From Bradyrhizobium sp. NP1 (GTDB taxonomy: Bacteria; Pseudomonadota; Alphaproteobacteria; Rhizobiales; Xanthobacteraceae), in assembly GCF_030378205.1 (NCBI RefSeq), contig NZ_CP127385.1, positions 4,690,001-4,754,000 of the forward strand: a stretch of DNA of 64,000 nt, given 5' to 3'. Shown in pieces: positions 28,285 through 37,202 of this stretch. Position 1 is the first letter of the stretch. Each line of letters opens with the position of its first letter. The notes below the pieces were generated by a model that made no database searches, was not told the origin of the DNA, and saw only the letters and a list, made by a program, of their open reading frames with translations. The translations under genes and the position numbers were made by a program.

Positions 28285-29520
28285 ATGCGAAAGCAAATTA
28301 AGGTCAGCAGTATCCCTTCCTTGATGGACCGGCGGCGGTTTCTGCAGAGTACCGCCTGGATGAGCGGAGCGCTCGCGACCGGCATCAGCAGCTGGGCCAT
28401 TCGGCCTAGCTGGGTGTATGCGGCGGCACCGATCAAGGTCGGTATCGCAACCGATCTCACTGGCGCCATAGCGTATGAAGGCACAGCTAATGCCAACGTC
28501 GCCAAAATGGTGGTCAAGGACATCAACAGTGCCGGCGGTATTCTGGGTCGCCCGATTGAACTCCTCATCGTAGACACAGCCTCCGACGAATCGGTCGCCG
28601 TCGCCAATGTTCGGAGACTCATCCAGCGCGACAAGGTTGACGTCGTGCTGGGTGGCATCACCAGTTCGATGCGTAATGCCATCAAGGACGTTATCGTCAC
28701 ACACGGGAAGAGGCTCTATATTTATCCAGAGCAATACGAGGGCAAGGAATGCACGCCCTACATCTTTTGCACTGGACCGACCCCCGCGCAGCAATGCGAC
28801 CAATTCATCCCCTGGCTGATCAAGAACGGCGGCAAACGCTTTGCGCTCCCGTCCGCAAATTATGTGTGGCCGCATGTCCTCAATGAATATGCCCGCAAGA
28901 TCATTGAAAACAACGGCGGTGAGGTGATCTTCGAGGAGTATTATCCGCTCGACCAAATCGAATACGGCGCTACGGTCAATAAGATCATGACCAATAGCGT
29001 CGAAGTGGTATTCAACACCATAATCGCGCCTGGCGTAGGACCTTTCTTCAAACAGCTCTACCAAGCCGGCTTCGGAAAACGCGGCGGCCGCCTCGCTTGC
29101 GTCTTTTTCGACGAGAACGCGTTCAACCTCAATGCACCCCACGAAATCGAAGGGCTGGCTAGTTGCCTCGACTATTTCCGCGCGGTGACATCTGAGGATC
29201 CGGCCAGTGCAAGAATTCAGGCGGAGTATGATGAAGAATTCCCCGGCAAAATCCTTTTTGCAGCCGGTAGCGCGGCGACCGGCATGTATCGCGGCCTGAA
29301 ATTGTGGGAATTGGCCGTGAAGGAGGCGGGCAATCTCGAGCGCGAGAATGTCGCCGCAGCGCTTGACCATGCGAAGATCTACGAGGGACCTGGCGGACCT
29401 GCGCAAATGGTGCCGGGTAGGCGTCACTGCAAGATGAACATGTATATAGCCGTTGCCAAGAATGCAGATTTCGAGATTGTCGCGCGCAGCGAGGGTCTCG
29501 TCGATCCGAGGGAGTGCTGA
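28285..29520 (+). CDS. periplasmic binding protein of the transporter (UrtA/FmdD-like), Tat-exported
   Basis: 411 residues. The N-terminus has a twin-arginine signal (DRRRFLQSTAW, then a hydrophobic stretch ending AYAA-like VYAAAPI). The mature part has the type I binding fold: KVGIATDLTGAIAYEG, LLIVDTASDES, YIYPEQYEGKE, and GGLKLWE-like RGLKLWELAV. The YPEQYEGKE motif matches urea/amide binders better than leucine binders. The start at 28285 lies 3 bp after the permease stop with GGAGAAGG upstream. It sits in the middle of the operon between the two permeases, unlike the usual urtABCDE order. Confidence 0.9.
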   Translation: MRKQIKVSSIPSLMDRRRFLQSTAWMSGALATGISSWAIRPSWVYAAAPIKVGIATDLTGAIAYEGTANANVAKMVVKDINSAGGILGRPIELLIVDTASDESVAVANVRRLIQRDKVDVVLGGITSSMRNAIKDVIVTHGKRLYIYPEQYEGKECTPYIFCTGPTPAQQCDQFIPWLIKNGGKRFALPSANYVWPHVLNEYARKIIENNGGEVIFEEYYPLDQIEYGATVNKIMTNSVEVVFNTIIAPGVGPFFKQLYQAGFGKRGGRLACVFFDENAFNLNAPHEIEGLASCLDYFRAVTSEDPASARIQAEYDEEFPGKILFAAGSAATGMYRGLKLWELAVKEAGNLERENVAAALDHAKIYEGPGGPAQMVPGRRHCKMNMYIAVAKNADFEIVARSEGLVDPREC

Positions 29521-29586
29521 AGGCTGGCCAAGAACACACCAGCGTCGTCGAGCATCACCGCCTCAGGTGGCAATCTCCGGAGGCAA

Positions 29587-30588
29587 GTGATTCCTGTACT
29601 AGAGATTGTGCTTTTCGTCGTGTTTGCGGCGGCTCCAATTGTCCTCGGGGACTATCTCACGGTCTTCGTTACGCGCGTTTTCATCCTTGCGCTGCTAGCG
29701 CTTAGCTTCGATCTTGCATGGGGATATTCCGGCATCTTGAGCTTCGGGCAGGCACTCTTCTTCGGCGCGGCGGGATACGGCGTTGCCCTTGTGGCTCGCG
29801 ACCTCGAAATTGCATCGATTTTTATCGTCTTGCCAGCTGCGCTTGCCATCGGCCTGATTTCGTCGTTTGGCTTAGGCGCGCTTCTGCTGCTCGGGCGCAA
29901 TCCGCCGACAAAGATCTTCGTCGCGTTGGGTACCCTCAGCGGCTCTTATGTGGCGGAGCGGCTCGCGCGGGGCTGGTATTACATCGGCGGGCAAAATGGC
30001 ATTCCTTCCATCCCGCCGATGACCTTGGGTGGCTATGAATTTGTCGAAGGGCGCTACTACTACTATCTCGCCTTTAGCGTTCTTGCGATTGTCTATCTCG
30101 CTTGTCGCTTCGTTGTGCGTTCACAGTTCGGACTCGCGCTCGCTGGCGCGCGAGAGCACGAGACGCGCATCGCCTTCTTCGGCTACAACACGCCGGAGCT
30201 AAAGCTAATCGGGTTCTCTCTGGCGGGTGGTATCGCCGGACTCGCCGGCGGCCTCTACACCTTCCACGAGGGCTTCGTGTGGCCCAACATCCTGGGTGTG
30301 GTGCTATCGACGCAAATCGTACTCTCCGCTCTTTTGGGTGGCGCCGGTACGCTGATCGGCCCCGTTATCGGCGTCATGGCAATCGAGATCGCAGGGTTCT
30401 GGCTAGCCGACAGCTTTCCCAAAATCTGGCACATTATCCTCGGGTTGCTGCTGCTTCTCGTCGTCGTATTCTCGCCGACCGGGCTGATCGGGCTCGTGGT
30501 GTCCGACCGTGAACGGGTAGGCAGCTTCGGTTGCCCTCTTCCGCCCCGTCGCCATTCCGATGTGGGAGTTGATGATGGCACTACTTGA
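29587..30588 (+). CDS. ABC transporter permease, LivM/UrtC type
   Basis: 333 residues with about ten hydrophobic segments. Typical LivM features: LALSFDLAWGYSGILSFGQALFFGAAGY early on, then GAREHETRIAFFGYNT and GGAGTLIGPVIG. It pairs with the permease at 27424. It begins with GTG at 29587, supported by a GGAGG four bases upstream and the absence of a better ATG. Its end overlaps the start of the next ATPase gene by 14 bases. Confidence 0.92.
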   Translation: MIPVLEIVLFVVFAAAPIVLGDYLTVFVTRVFILALLALSFDLAWGYSGILSFGQALFFGAAGYGVALVARDLEIASIFIVLPAALAIGLISSFGLGALLLLGRNPPTKIFVALGTLSGSYVAERLARGWYYIGGQNGIPSIPPMTLGGYEFVEGRYYYYLAFSVLAIVYLACRFVVRSQFGLALAGAREHETRIAFFGYNTPELKLIGFSLAGGIAGLAGGLYTFHEGFVWPNILGVVLSTQIVLSALLGGAGTLIGPVIGVMAIEIAGFWLADSFPKIWHIILGLLLLLVVVFSPTGLIGLVVSDRERVGSFGCPLPPRRHSDVGVDDGTT

Positions 30589-31309
30589 AGTGCGTGGGCT
30601 CACCAAGCTTTTTGGACGATTTGTGGCGCTAGGTGGCGTCGACCTAACCGTCGGCGAAAATGAATTTCACGGTCTCATCGGTCCCAACGGCTCCGGCAAG
30701 AGCACGCTGATGAAATGCGTGGCTGGCGCCGAATTCCCGACCGAAGGAACGATCCACTTCGTTGGCCGCGAGATCACCACGACCACACCTGCGGAGCGAG
30801 CACGCGCCGGCCTCAGCCTCAAATTCCAAATCACCAGTGTGCTCCCGGCGCTTACAGTGTACGACAACGTACTCCTCGCGCTACAGGCCCGAAGCTCAAC
30901 CGTTAGCTTGATCTTCTCACGTACGCGCAGAGCACTCTATCAACGAGTTATGCACCTGCTCCAACAGTTCCACTTAACTGAATGGTGCTGGGAACGAGCA
31001 GCCGCACTATCGCACGGTCATCAGCAATGGCTCGAAATCGCCATGTCCGTCGCGTGCAAGCCGCAGCTACTCTTGCTCGACGAACCAACTGCTGGGATGA
31101 GTCTCGAAGAGCGACGCATCACGGGCGAGTTGCTGATGCCAATCAGGCGGCACTGCTCGCTGGTGATCGTCGAGCACGACCTCGACTTTATTCGCAATAT
31201 TTGCGACGTTATCACTGTCCTCGACCAGGGAAAGGTGATCGACACTGGCACGGTCAAACACATACAGAACAGCCGGAGAGTGCAGGAGGTATATCTTATT
31301 CGTGTCTGA
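30575..31309 (+). CDS. ABC transporter ATPase, LivG/UrtD type
   Basis: About 244 residues. Walker A GPNGSGKST, Q-loop KFQITSVLP, Walker B LLLLDEPTAGM and H-loop VEHD are present. The signature region reads ALSHGHQQWLEIAM, as in UrtD/LivG proteins where LSYG/LSHG replaces LSGG. It energises the transporter in the cytoplasm together with the next gene. ATG at 30575 (or the adjacent one at 30572) has GGGAG upstream and overlaps the permease gene. Confidence 0.92.
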   Translation: MALLEVRGLTKLFGRFVALGGVDLTVGENEFHGLIGPNGSGKSTLMKCVAGAEFPTEGTIHFVGREITTTTPAERARAGLSLKFQITSVLPALTVYDNVLLALQARSSTVSLIFSRTRRALYQRVMHLLQQFHLTEWCWERAAALSHGHQQWLEIAMSVACKPQLLLLDEPTAGMSLEERRITGELLMPIRRHCSLVIVEHDLDFIRNICDVITVLDQGKVIDTGTVKHIQNSRRVQEVYLIRV

Positions 31310-32003
31310 GTTGGCGTTTCTCCAAGTTAGCGAGCTTTGCGTCTCATACGGGCTTAGTCAGGTGCTGTTCGATGTAACTCTCGCGGCGCCAAGACATGGC
31401 GGCGTGGCGGTGCTTGGTCGAAACGGCGCTGGCAAATCGACACTGCTGAAGACAATTGTCGGCGAGCTCGGGCCTAGCAGCGGTAGCATCACGTTGAACC
31501 TTCAGGACATCACGCAACTGCCGACCGAACGTCGAATTCATGCGGGCCTGGGCTACGTGCCGCAGGAGTATTCCGTCTTTAACCGGCTGAGTGTACGTGA
31601 GAACCTTGAGGTGGGCGCACTCACGAAGCGAGACCGGTCAGCGATCGATCAGGTGCTCGCATGGTTCCCAAAGCTCGGTCGACGGCTCGATCAGACGGCA
31701 GGAACGCTTTCTGGTGGTGAGCGCAAAATGCTGGCGATCGGCCGTGCCGTCTTGTCGGGTCCCAAGCTCCTGCTGCTCGATGAGCCGACTGAGGGGGTGT
31801 GGATTGGCGTTGTGGAGGAGATCGCCGATTGCTTGCGGGACCTTGTCAAAAACATCGCCCTCGTTATTGTCGAGCAGCATCTTGAGCTTGCGCTCGGCGT
31901 AGCCGACTACGCTTACGTGCTCGATCGAGGTCGGGTCGCTCTTGAGGGCAAGTCGGCTGCTGTGCGCAAAGATTCAAGGCTTCTGCAGCTTCTCGCACCC
32001 TAG
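31302..32003 (+). CDS. ABC transporter ATPase, LivF/UrtE type
   Basis: 233 residues. Walker A GRNGAGKST, signature LSGGERKMLAIGRA, Walker B LLLLDEPTEGVW and the H-loop VEQH are intact. DEPTEGVWIGVVEEI is typical of UrtE. It starts with GTG at 31302, overlapping the previous gene by 8 bases, with AGGAGG 12 bases upstream. Last gene of the transporter operon. Urea versus short amide versus amino acid cannot be settled by sequence alone; the binding protein and the urease operon downstream favour urea or amides. Confidence 0.92.
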   Translation: MSELAFLQVSELCVSYGLSQVLFDVTLAAPRHGGVAVLGRNGAGKSTLLKTIVGELGPSSGSITLNLQDITQLPTERRIHAGLGYVPQEYSVFNRLSVRENLEVGALTKRDRSAIDQVLAWFPKLGRRLDQTAGTLSGGERKMLAIGRAVLSGPKLLLLDEPTEGVWIGVVEEIADCLRDLVKNIALVIVEQHLELALGVADYAYVLDRGRVALEGKSAAVRKDSRLLQLLAP

Positions 32004-32029
32004 GCGGGTAAGGCGACGTCGAGGCTGGC

Positions 32030-32112
32030 AGCGCAAGTGATTTCACGAGCTTCTCTACAGCCGAGCGAAACAAATCGTCGTCTACGATCGATATGAGCGG
32101 AAGCTCTGCCAA
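32030..32112 (-). pseudogene. N-terminal remnant of a FixJ-type receiver domain
   Basis: A TTG at 32112 opens a frame reading LPLISIVDDDLFRSAVEKLVKSL, matching the first 25 residues of receivers such as that at 55175-55549 (IPLISIVDDDDTVRAATESLVRSL). The similarity then ends. It lies in the gap after the transporter operon, just downstream of an intact FixJ-type gene, and looks like the debris of a second regulator gene. Confidence 0.6.
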
Positions 32113-32124
32113 CCGTTCGTTTCA

Positions 32125-32862
32125 CTATCGAGCCGCCGGCTTACTCCCGGCCGGGACAGAGTGCTGTGGATCGGTTATTCTAGACCTGGGCGTTGGCATT
32201 CCAATTTTTTCTTGTCCCCGAATGCCGAGATTCTCAGCAATGAGCACCAGATCGGCCAGTGATTTCATGCCCATCTTTCGCATCATGTGACCACGGTGAA
32301 TTTTCACGGTCATTTCGCTTATGCCAATTCTGTGAGCCACCTCCTTGTTCATAAGACCGGCTGTCACTAGCGCCATAATTTGACGCTCGCGAGGGCTCAG
32401 CGTTTCAAACCGGGCTCGGATATCCAGATTGGACTGCTCTTCCCTACGACGTTTTAGATCGCGTTCAAGAGCCCTGGTTACTGCATCAAGCATCTCCTGA
32501 TCGCGAAACGGCTTTGTTAGGAAGTCGACTGCGCCGGCCTTCATTGCCTTGACCGACATGGGAATATCCCCATGACCGGTGATGAAGATGATGGGTATGT
32601 TGACCCCTAAACGACTGAGTTCTGTTTGCAAATCAAACCCGCTCAGCCGAGGTAGTCTGACATCTAGGACCAAGCAGCTTGGGACGGCAGGAAATGGATG
32701 TTCCAGCAGTTCCGTTGCGGATGCGAACGTTCTTACGCTTAGTCCGACCGAACGAAATAGGCTGCTGAGTGCGCCGCGAGCGAGCGGATCATCGTCGATC
32801 ACAATTACAGTTGAGTCGTCCGTAGTTGGGACGGCGGAGCCAGCAGGCGCGCTTTTTTTCAT
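32125..32862 (-). CDS. FixJ/TodT-type response regulator
   Basis: About 245 residues. An N-terminal receiver carries the acidic pair in IVIDDDPLA, the phosphoacceptor Asp in CLVLDVRLP, and KPF near 120. A C-terminal LuxR-type helix-turn-helix (LSPRERQIMALVTAGLMNKEVA, MTVKIHRGHMMRKMG) should bind DNA. The C-terminal extension of about 30 residues is poorly ordered. The ATG at 32862 has GGAAG at a good distance; an ATG 21 codons upstream lacks one. No kinase is adjacent. The regulator lies between the transporter operon and a GAF-AraC gene, which is divergent from it. Confidence 0.9.
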   Translation of the reverse strand: MKKSAPAGSAVPTTDDSTVIVIDDDPLARGALSSLFRSVGLSVRTFASATELLEHPFPAVPSCLVLDVRLPRLSGFDLQTELSRLGVNIPIIFITGHGDIPMSVKAMKAGAVDFLTKPFRDQEMLDAVTRALERDLKRRREEQSNLDIRARFETLSPRERQIMALVTAGLMNKEVAHRIGISEMTVKIHRGHMMRKMGMKSLADLVLIAENLGIRGQEKIGMPTPRSRITDPQHSVPAGSKPAAR

Positions 32863-33360
32863 TGCGCGAACTTCCGTTTGACCCAGTGAAACTTCGAGTT
32901 TTCGACTGAAGTAATTCATTGTCATTGTACCACGACCATGTTGCTAAGCCGAACGCTTTGTCCAACGGAGTGAGCATCCCAAGAATGAACAGCCCCGTCT
33001 CGGAGGAATTTGATCCGGCCCGGAGGACCTTGCTTTTTTAGGTGGAATTTCGGCCTGTTGCGGGCTGACGGGAATAGGGGCGGCCTCAATTATCCTCGTC
33101 CGGGAGGAACGGCTGCGTCGGGATCGGCAGTTTGCCCGCACCTGGCGAGAACAGCTCCCTGGGTTCCCTCCCTTCGGAGCGATTGCGGGGGTACTCGGCG
33201 TGGTATACCCTTGATACCGCTTCAACAATGCCCTTTTGGGTGTCCGCGGTACCTTGAGGAGCTGCGGCACCGTTCTCCGCGACGACGCGTTTCGCCACGG
33301 CAGGAAGACTGGACGGCGCGCCGTCACTAAGAGCGCGTCCATCGTGAACCAGGTGCGGTG
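32863..33360. other. divergent intergenic region between two regulators
   Basis: About 500 bases. A minus-strand open frame (33086-33385) reads protein-like for some 60 residues (VAKRVVAENGAAAPQ, IVEAVSRVYHAEYP), but it overlaps the start of the GAF-AraC gene and has no visible ribosome site. It may be a remnant. No other gene seen. Confidence 0.4.
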
Positions 33361-34734
33361 ATGGGACTCTCAGAGCGGCCTGCAAGCTCGGTCATAACTA
33401 TTGCGGGGCACGCTGAACACGTTTGTTCGGTCGCCGAGGGGGCGACGCCTCCCCCGGGAATAGAAGCGGTATCGAGCTCCTGGCAAAGATCAGCAAAAAA
33501 ATACGGCCTCGATCCAGTCGATAGCAAGGCGCCAAGCATCCTCACGCCTGCTGAGTTGAAACATTTTCGCGAACCGCTGGATAAACTCATCTTCACCGCC
33601 CAAGAGGAGATAGATCAATTATACAAGGTGGTTTGCGAAGCCGGATATGCCGTCTTGTTCTGCGATAGCTCGGGCGTAGCAGTCGCCCATCGTGGCGAAG
33701 ATGCACGGGCAAGCCAGTTCGAATATTGGGGAACTTGGCTCGGCGGGGTGTGGTCCGAGGAGGTGGAGGGCACGAACGGCATCGGTACCTGCATCGTCGA
33801 AGAGCGGCCTGTAACTGTTCACAGAAGTCAGCATTTTAGGTCCAGACACATTAATTTAAGCTGCTCCGGCGCGCCCGTATTCGGGGTCGATGGGCGACTG
33901 ATGGCAGTCCTGGACGTCTCTGCCATCGATCCCGAACTCTCCGAGCGAGCGCACGCTCTGACTGGCGCACTCACAGTACGATCGGCGCGCGTGATAGAAG
34001 AGCGATTTTTTCGTGAGCAGTTCCGTCGAGAGTGGATCGTTGCGGTAGCGCCGCTGGAGGGAGGCGCTCAGGGCATGCTGCTGGCGATTGACGGCAACCA
34101 ACGCATCATCGGCGCAAACCGCGTCGCGCGCACGTCCCTTCTGCTCGATGACCGCGGGCTCCGGACGGGTATCAGCTTGTGGTCGATCTTCGAGCGAAAT
34201 GTGGACCTCTTCCGGCGCCAAGACCGACCCGATATCTCTGCGCGATTGCTCATCGTTGGCAGCAATGACAGTAGGCCCGTGCTTGTGACCCCACCCGATC
34301 ACCCCACGAGTGGCTCGAGTAATCCAACGAACTGCAACCTGCACACGCGCCCGCGCCTAGGCTCGATTGATATCTCGAGGCCGCCCCCAACACCGCAAGC
34401 GCACGGCGGATTGTCGCCTAGTGCGATGCGCCGGGTACGGGAATACGTGGAAGTGCATTTAGGCGAAAATATCGATTTGTCGATGCTGGCCGGAGTCGCT
34501 GGACTTTCAGTGCATCATTTTGCGCGACAATTTAAGCAGTCCGCCGGGCTAACGCCGCATGTCTACCTCACGCAAAAGCGAATCGAACGCGCGCAGGAAA
34601 TGTTGGTTCGGACGGATCTCCCGCTAGCGCAAATTGCGTTCGCTGTGGGGTTTTTCGATCAAGGTCATCTAGCGCGTCATTTCCGTCACATGCTAGGCAC
34701 GACCCCTCGAGAGTTTCGCTGGTCGCAAGGATAG
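33361..34734 (+). CDS. GAF-domain AraC-type transcriptional regulator (AcoR-like sensor part)
   Basis: About 457 residues. The N-terminal 330 resemble the sensory part of AcoR-type activators: SSWQRSAKKYGLDP, a GAF domain with GYAVLFCDSSGVAVAHRG and GTNGIGTCIVEERPVTVH, and a second PAS-like stretch (LAIDGNQRIIGANR). Instead of a sigma-54 AAA domain and Fis helix, it ends with an AraC double helix-turn-helix (MLAGVAGLSVHHFARQFK, IAFAVGFFDQGHLARHFR). The ATG at 33361 directly follows an in-frame GTG. It probably activates a nearby operon in response to a small organic ligand; target and ligand are unknown. Confidence 0.88.
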   Translation: MGLSERPASSVITIAGHAEHVCSVAEGATPPPGIEAVSSSWQRSAKKYGLDPVDSKAPSILTPAELKHFREPLDKLIFTAQEEIDQLYKVVCEAGYAVLFCDSSGVAVAHRGEDARASQFEYWGTWLGGVWSEEVEGTNGIGTCIVEERPVTVHRSQHFRSRHINLSCSGAPVFGVDGRLMAVLDVSAIDPELSERAHALTGALTVRSARVIEERFFREQFRREWIVAVAPLEGGAQGMLLAIDGNQRIIGANRVARTSLLLDDRGLRTGISLWSIFERNVDLFRRQDRPDISARLLIVGSNDSRPVLVTPPDHPTSGSSNPTNCNLHTRPRLGSIDISRPPPTPQAHGGLSPSAMRRVREYVEVHLGENIDLSMLAGVAGLSVHHFARQFKQSAGLTPHVYLTQKRIERAQEMLVRTDLPLAQIAFAVGFFDQGHLARHFRHMLGTTPREFRWSQG

Positions 34735-35330
34735 ACGACCGATCCCTTATTCGCGCACTCCTCGAAGAACCATCAAAGAAGCCCACCCTAGCTCGAGCAC
34801 AGCACCTGTCGCAGTCTATGGACGCCTAAAGGCGCGATCATCCATATCATCAACTCATCCACGAAAACCCCATCTAGAACTTCGAGCACATGCCGTCACG
34901 CTGACTCCTGCACTCCGATCCCCTAGCTGATGCGCTTCGATTTTTTCTGATAACTCAGTTTTCCCATTCCAGCAGTCTCCGACAACACGTCGCCGCATGA
35001 CTGATAAGCGGCCGATTTCGGAACGCATCAGGAAGCCAGAACGGTGATCGGCGTTGAACGCGCGTCTCACAACGCAAATCTGAGGAGGAGGAAGCGGCAT
35101 TACGCGCCAACGCGTAACACACTGCTGATGTATCTGCCCGCTTGAGAGCGCAAGCGACTCTAACAGACCTGCCTACGCGCTTCGATGTGTAAACGCGCCA
35201 CACCCGACCGGAGGTTGGCGCGAAGTGCGACCGTTGGATGCGGAATTCTCGCCGCGTCTGGCATCAGAAAAATGATTCTTTTTCAACCGCGGGGTCGTAG
35301 GTCGTAGGCCGCGCCGGGGATCTGGTACAG
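34735..35330. other. intergenic region
   Basis: About 600 bases. Short open frames on the minus strand (34855-35100, 34955-35203) show no family resemblance and overlap one another. I see no supported gene, repeat or terminator. Confidence 0.45.
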
Positions 35331-35567
35331 TTACTTGTGGTGGTGGTGGCGTGAAAGCGTTCTTAGCCTCGGATAGAACGCGCTACTTGCAAAGGCACTC
35401 ATGGGATAGATCGATTGAACCGATGGCCGGCCTGCATTCAACACATCAGCATTCGGGTGGTAAAATGCGTACGCGCCCGGCTCCTGCACTGCCGCCTGTG
35501 CCAACGCAGGAAATTCACCGCTGACCATCAGTAGGGCAACCGTTCCGATTATTCTAAACATGATCAT
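35331..35567 (-). CDS. small secreted protein with C-terminal His run
   Basis: About 78 residues. A signal peptide (FRIIGTVALLMVSGEFPALAQA) is followed by the block AYAFYHPNADVLNAGRPS, which I associate with small Bradyrhizobium secreted proteins of unknown function, and it ends in HHHHK. The ATG at 35567 follows AAGGAGAGCG. It stands alone. The His cluster could bind metal, but this is a guess. Confidence 0.6.
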   Translation of the reverse strand: MIMFRIIGTVALLMVSGEFPALAQAAVQEPGAYAFYHPNADVLNAGRPSVQSIYPMSAFASSAFYPRLRTLSRHHHHK

Positions 35568-36052
35568 CTCGCTCTCCTTGTCTAACACTCAGAATATCGC
35601 GGGCGCTCAAAACGTCTTGATCGGTCATGCTGTTTGTTTGCTGAAATTGCGTTGTTTCATTTGACTCTCAAAGACGCAGCTTCCTCACAAGGCAGCAGAC
35701 AAAGAGCCATAAAGCTCCTGCGCGGCCACCACGTTTCAAACGAACGTCATGGCTGATTGCGCAAGGACCCGTCTATCCCTCACCAGAATCACCAGAACGG
35801 GTTGCGAGCAAAGGGCAATCGACGCAAACCTTTGTTTAGTACCTGCAACCATCTCGGCTATCACCGCGCACCCAAGTACGAATAGAGCTATCCAACCCAT
35901 CGTTCTAGTCTCGCTGCCAGTTCTACTTGGTCGATTGCCTAGCCCGCCACGTCAACGATTTCGGCCAGCAGATCGAGCGCAGGTGTGAACGAAGCGCGAC
36001 AACAGACAAGGAATGACAACGCGAACCAACACCAAGATCGGAGGAGAAAGAA
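35568..36052. other. intergenic region
   Basis: About 480 bases upstream of both the secreted protein gene (minus) and the Cys4 protein gene (plus). Nothing recognised apart from the strong ribosome site at its right end. Confidence 0.45.
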
Positions 36053-36238
36053 ATGCTCAAAAACTCCCAAACTGCACAGCATGGCGCGCCAAGGCGCTGC
36101 GCGGTCTGTGACGGACCGTTTGGTCTCATCCGGTACTATTCCTGGCGAACTCCCCTGTGTTCTAAGAAATGCGTCGAACACCTCAAGGCCCGCCGCGAGG
36201 AGGGCCGCAAATGGCTGCGCCGATTTGAGACCGCCTAG
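36053..36238 (+). CDS. small Cys4 zinc-ribbon-like protein
   Basis: 61 residues. CAVC at about 16-19 and CSKKC at about 36-40 form a plausible zinc site around FGLIRYYSWRTPL; the C-terminus is highly basic and ends in a helix (HLKARREEGRKWLRRFE). The ATG is preceded by GGAGGAGAAAG, an excellent ribosome site that makes the gene credible despite its size. Similar architecture to 16743-16985. Family and function are not known; nucleic-acid binding is a possibility. Confidence 0.7.
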   Translation: MLKNSQTAQHGAPRRCAVCDGPFGLIRYYSWRTPLCSKKCVEHLKARREEGRKWLRRFETA

Positions 36239-36440
36239 AAGGCGATGCACTCACAAAAAGGAATTGCAAGTTTCATACACCCTCGATCGGCCAGCCACAC
36301 ATCGACCGAGACTCATCCTGTCGCCAGTACCTAGGGCGCATTCTTTCAGATCGCTCGCAGCAGTCTAGCTGCTACGATCTTGCGAATGAAATGAGAAGAA
36401 AAGCTTGTCTTGGGCTCTGGCACGATGTCGAGTATAACTC

Positions 36441-37202
36441 ATGACCGTTGACCGACCGCTAATTGCTATTATCGATAGTGACGATTCTTTGCGAGCGGAA
36501 TTGCGGATCTTGCTCGGCGCGGCGGCCTTTGCGGTCGAGCTTTTCAATTCGGCCGAAGAATTCTTGAAAAGGAACAGGCCTCAATCACCCCAATGCATCG
36601 TGTTGGACGTGCGGCTGCCGGGAATGAGCGGTCTCGATCTTCAATCCCGACAAGCAAAGGTTGGATGCAAAACACCCTTGGTGTTTCTTACCGCTTATGA
36701 TGAGGTAAGGACGTCCGTTCGGGCGATGAAAGCCGGGGCCATCGACTATCTTATCAAGCCCTTTCAGGATAAAGAGCTACTCGATGCGGTGAATCGCGGC
36801 ATCGAGTCTGATCGCGCAAAGCGTTTGCAAAGACAGACCTTTGACGAGCTGCGCACTAGGCTCGTATCGCTGTCGCCTCGCGAAAGAGAGACGATGGTGT
36901 TGCTCTCAGCAGGACAGGGACCCAAGCAGATTGCGGGCAAATTGGGGGTCTGCACACACACGGCTCGCGTTCACAGTAGCCGGATTATGTACAAGATGGG
37001 GGCACGATCTATCGCCGATCTGGTGCGGATGGCGGACAAGCTGGGACATGTGCCGGGCAAAGAAGCAATTCGTTCCGACGACATCCCTGTGAGCAACTGC
37101 TGCGGAGCTCCCCGCCGAGATTCGAACGTCCGCAAGTCTTACGGCTCTTCAACGGATGGCAGCCGCGGTCAATCTATGGCGGCCGCCCCTTCACTATCCT
37201 GA
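36441..37202 (+). CDS. FixJ/TodT-type response regulator
   Basis: 253 residues. The receiver has IAIIDSDDSLRAE (second acidic position Ser-Asp-Asp), the phospho-Asp in CIVLDVRLPGMSG, Thr-like switch TAYD and KPFQDKE. The LuxR-type helix-turn-helix follows (LSPRERETMVLLSAGQGPKQIAG, TARVHSSRIMYKMGA). A 40-residue Ser-rich tail is unusual. The first acidic pair reads DSDD rather than DDD, still acceptable for Mg binding. No adjacent kinase; 326 bp downstream lies a small histidine-kinase remnant (37528), which may be what is left of a partner. Confidence 0.88.
   Translation: MTVDRPLIAIIDSDDSLRAELRILLGAAAFAVELFNSAEEFLKRNRPQSPQCIVLDVRLPGMSGLDLQSRQAKVGCKTPLVFLTAYDEVRTSVRAMKAGAIDYLIKPFQDKELLDAVNRGIESDRAKRLQRQTFDELRTRLVSLSPRERETMVLLSAGQGPKQIAGKLGVCTHTARVHSSRIMYKMGARSIADLVRMADKLGHVPGKEAIRSDDIPVSNCCGAPRRDSNVRKSYGSSTDGSRGQSMAAAPSLS

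Noticed and set aside
28210..29427. 405-codon open frame on the minus strand
   Set aside because: Antisense to the transporter binding protein; composition is that of a shadow frame.
33086..33385. minus-strand frame of about 99 codons with protein-like segments
   Set aside because: Overlaps the start of the GAF-AraC gene, lacks a ribosome site, and matches no family; kept only as a remark on the intergenic region.
35609..35640. TTGATCGGTCATG, a half match to an FNR/FixK box
   Set aside because: The second half-site is wrong, so it does not qualify as a palindrome.
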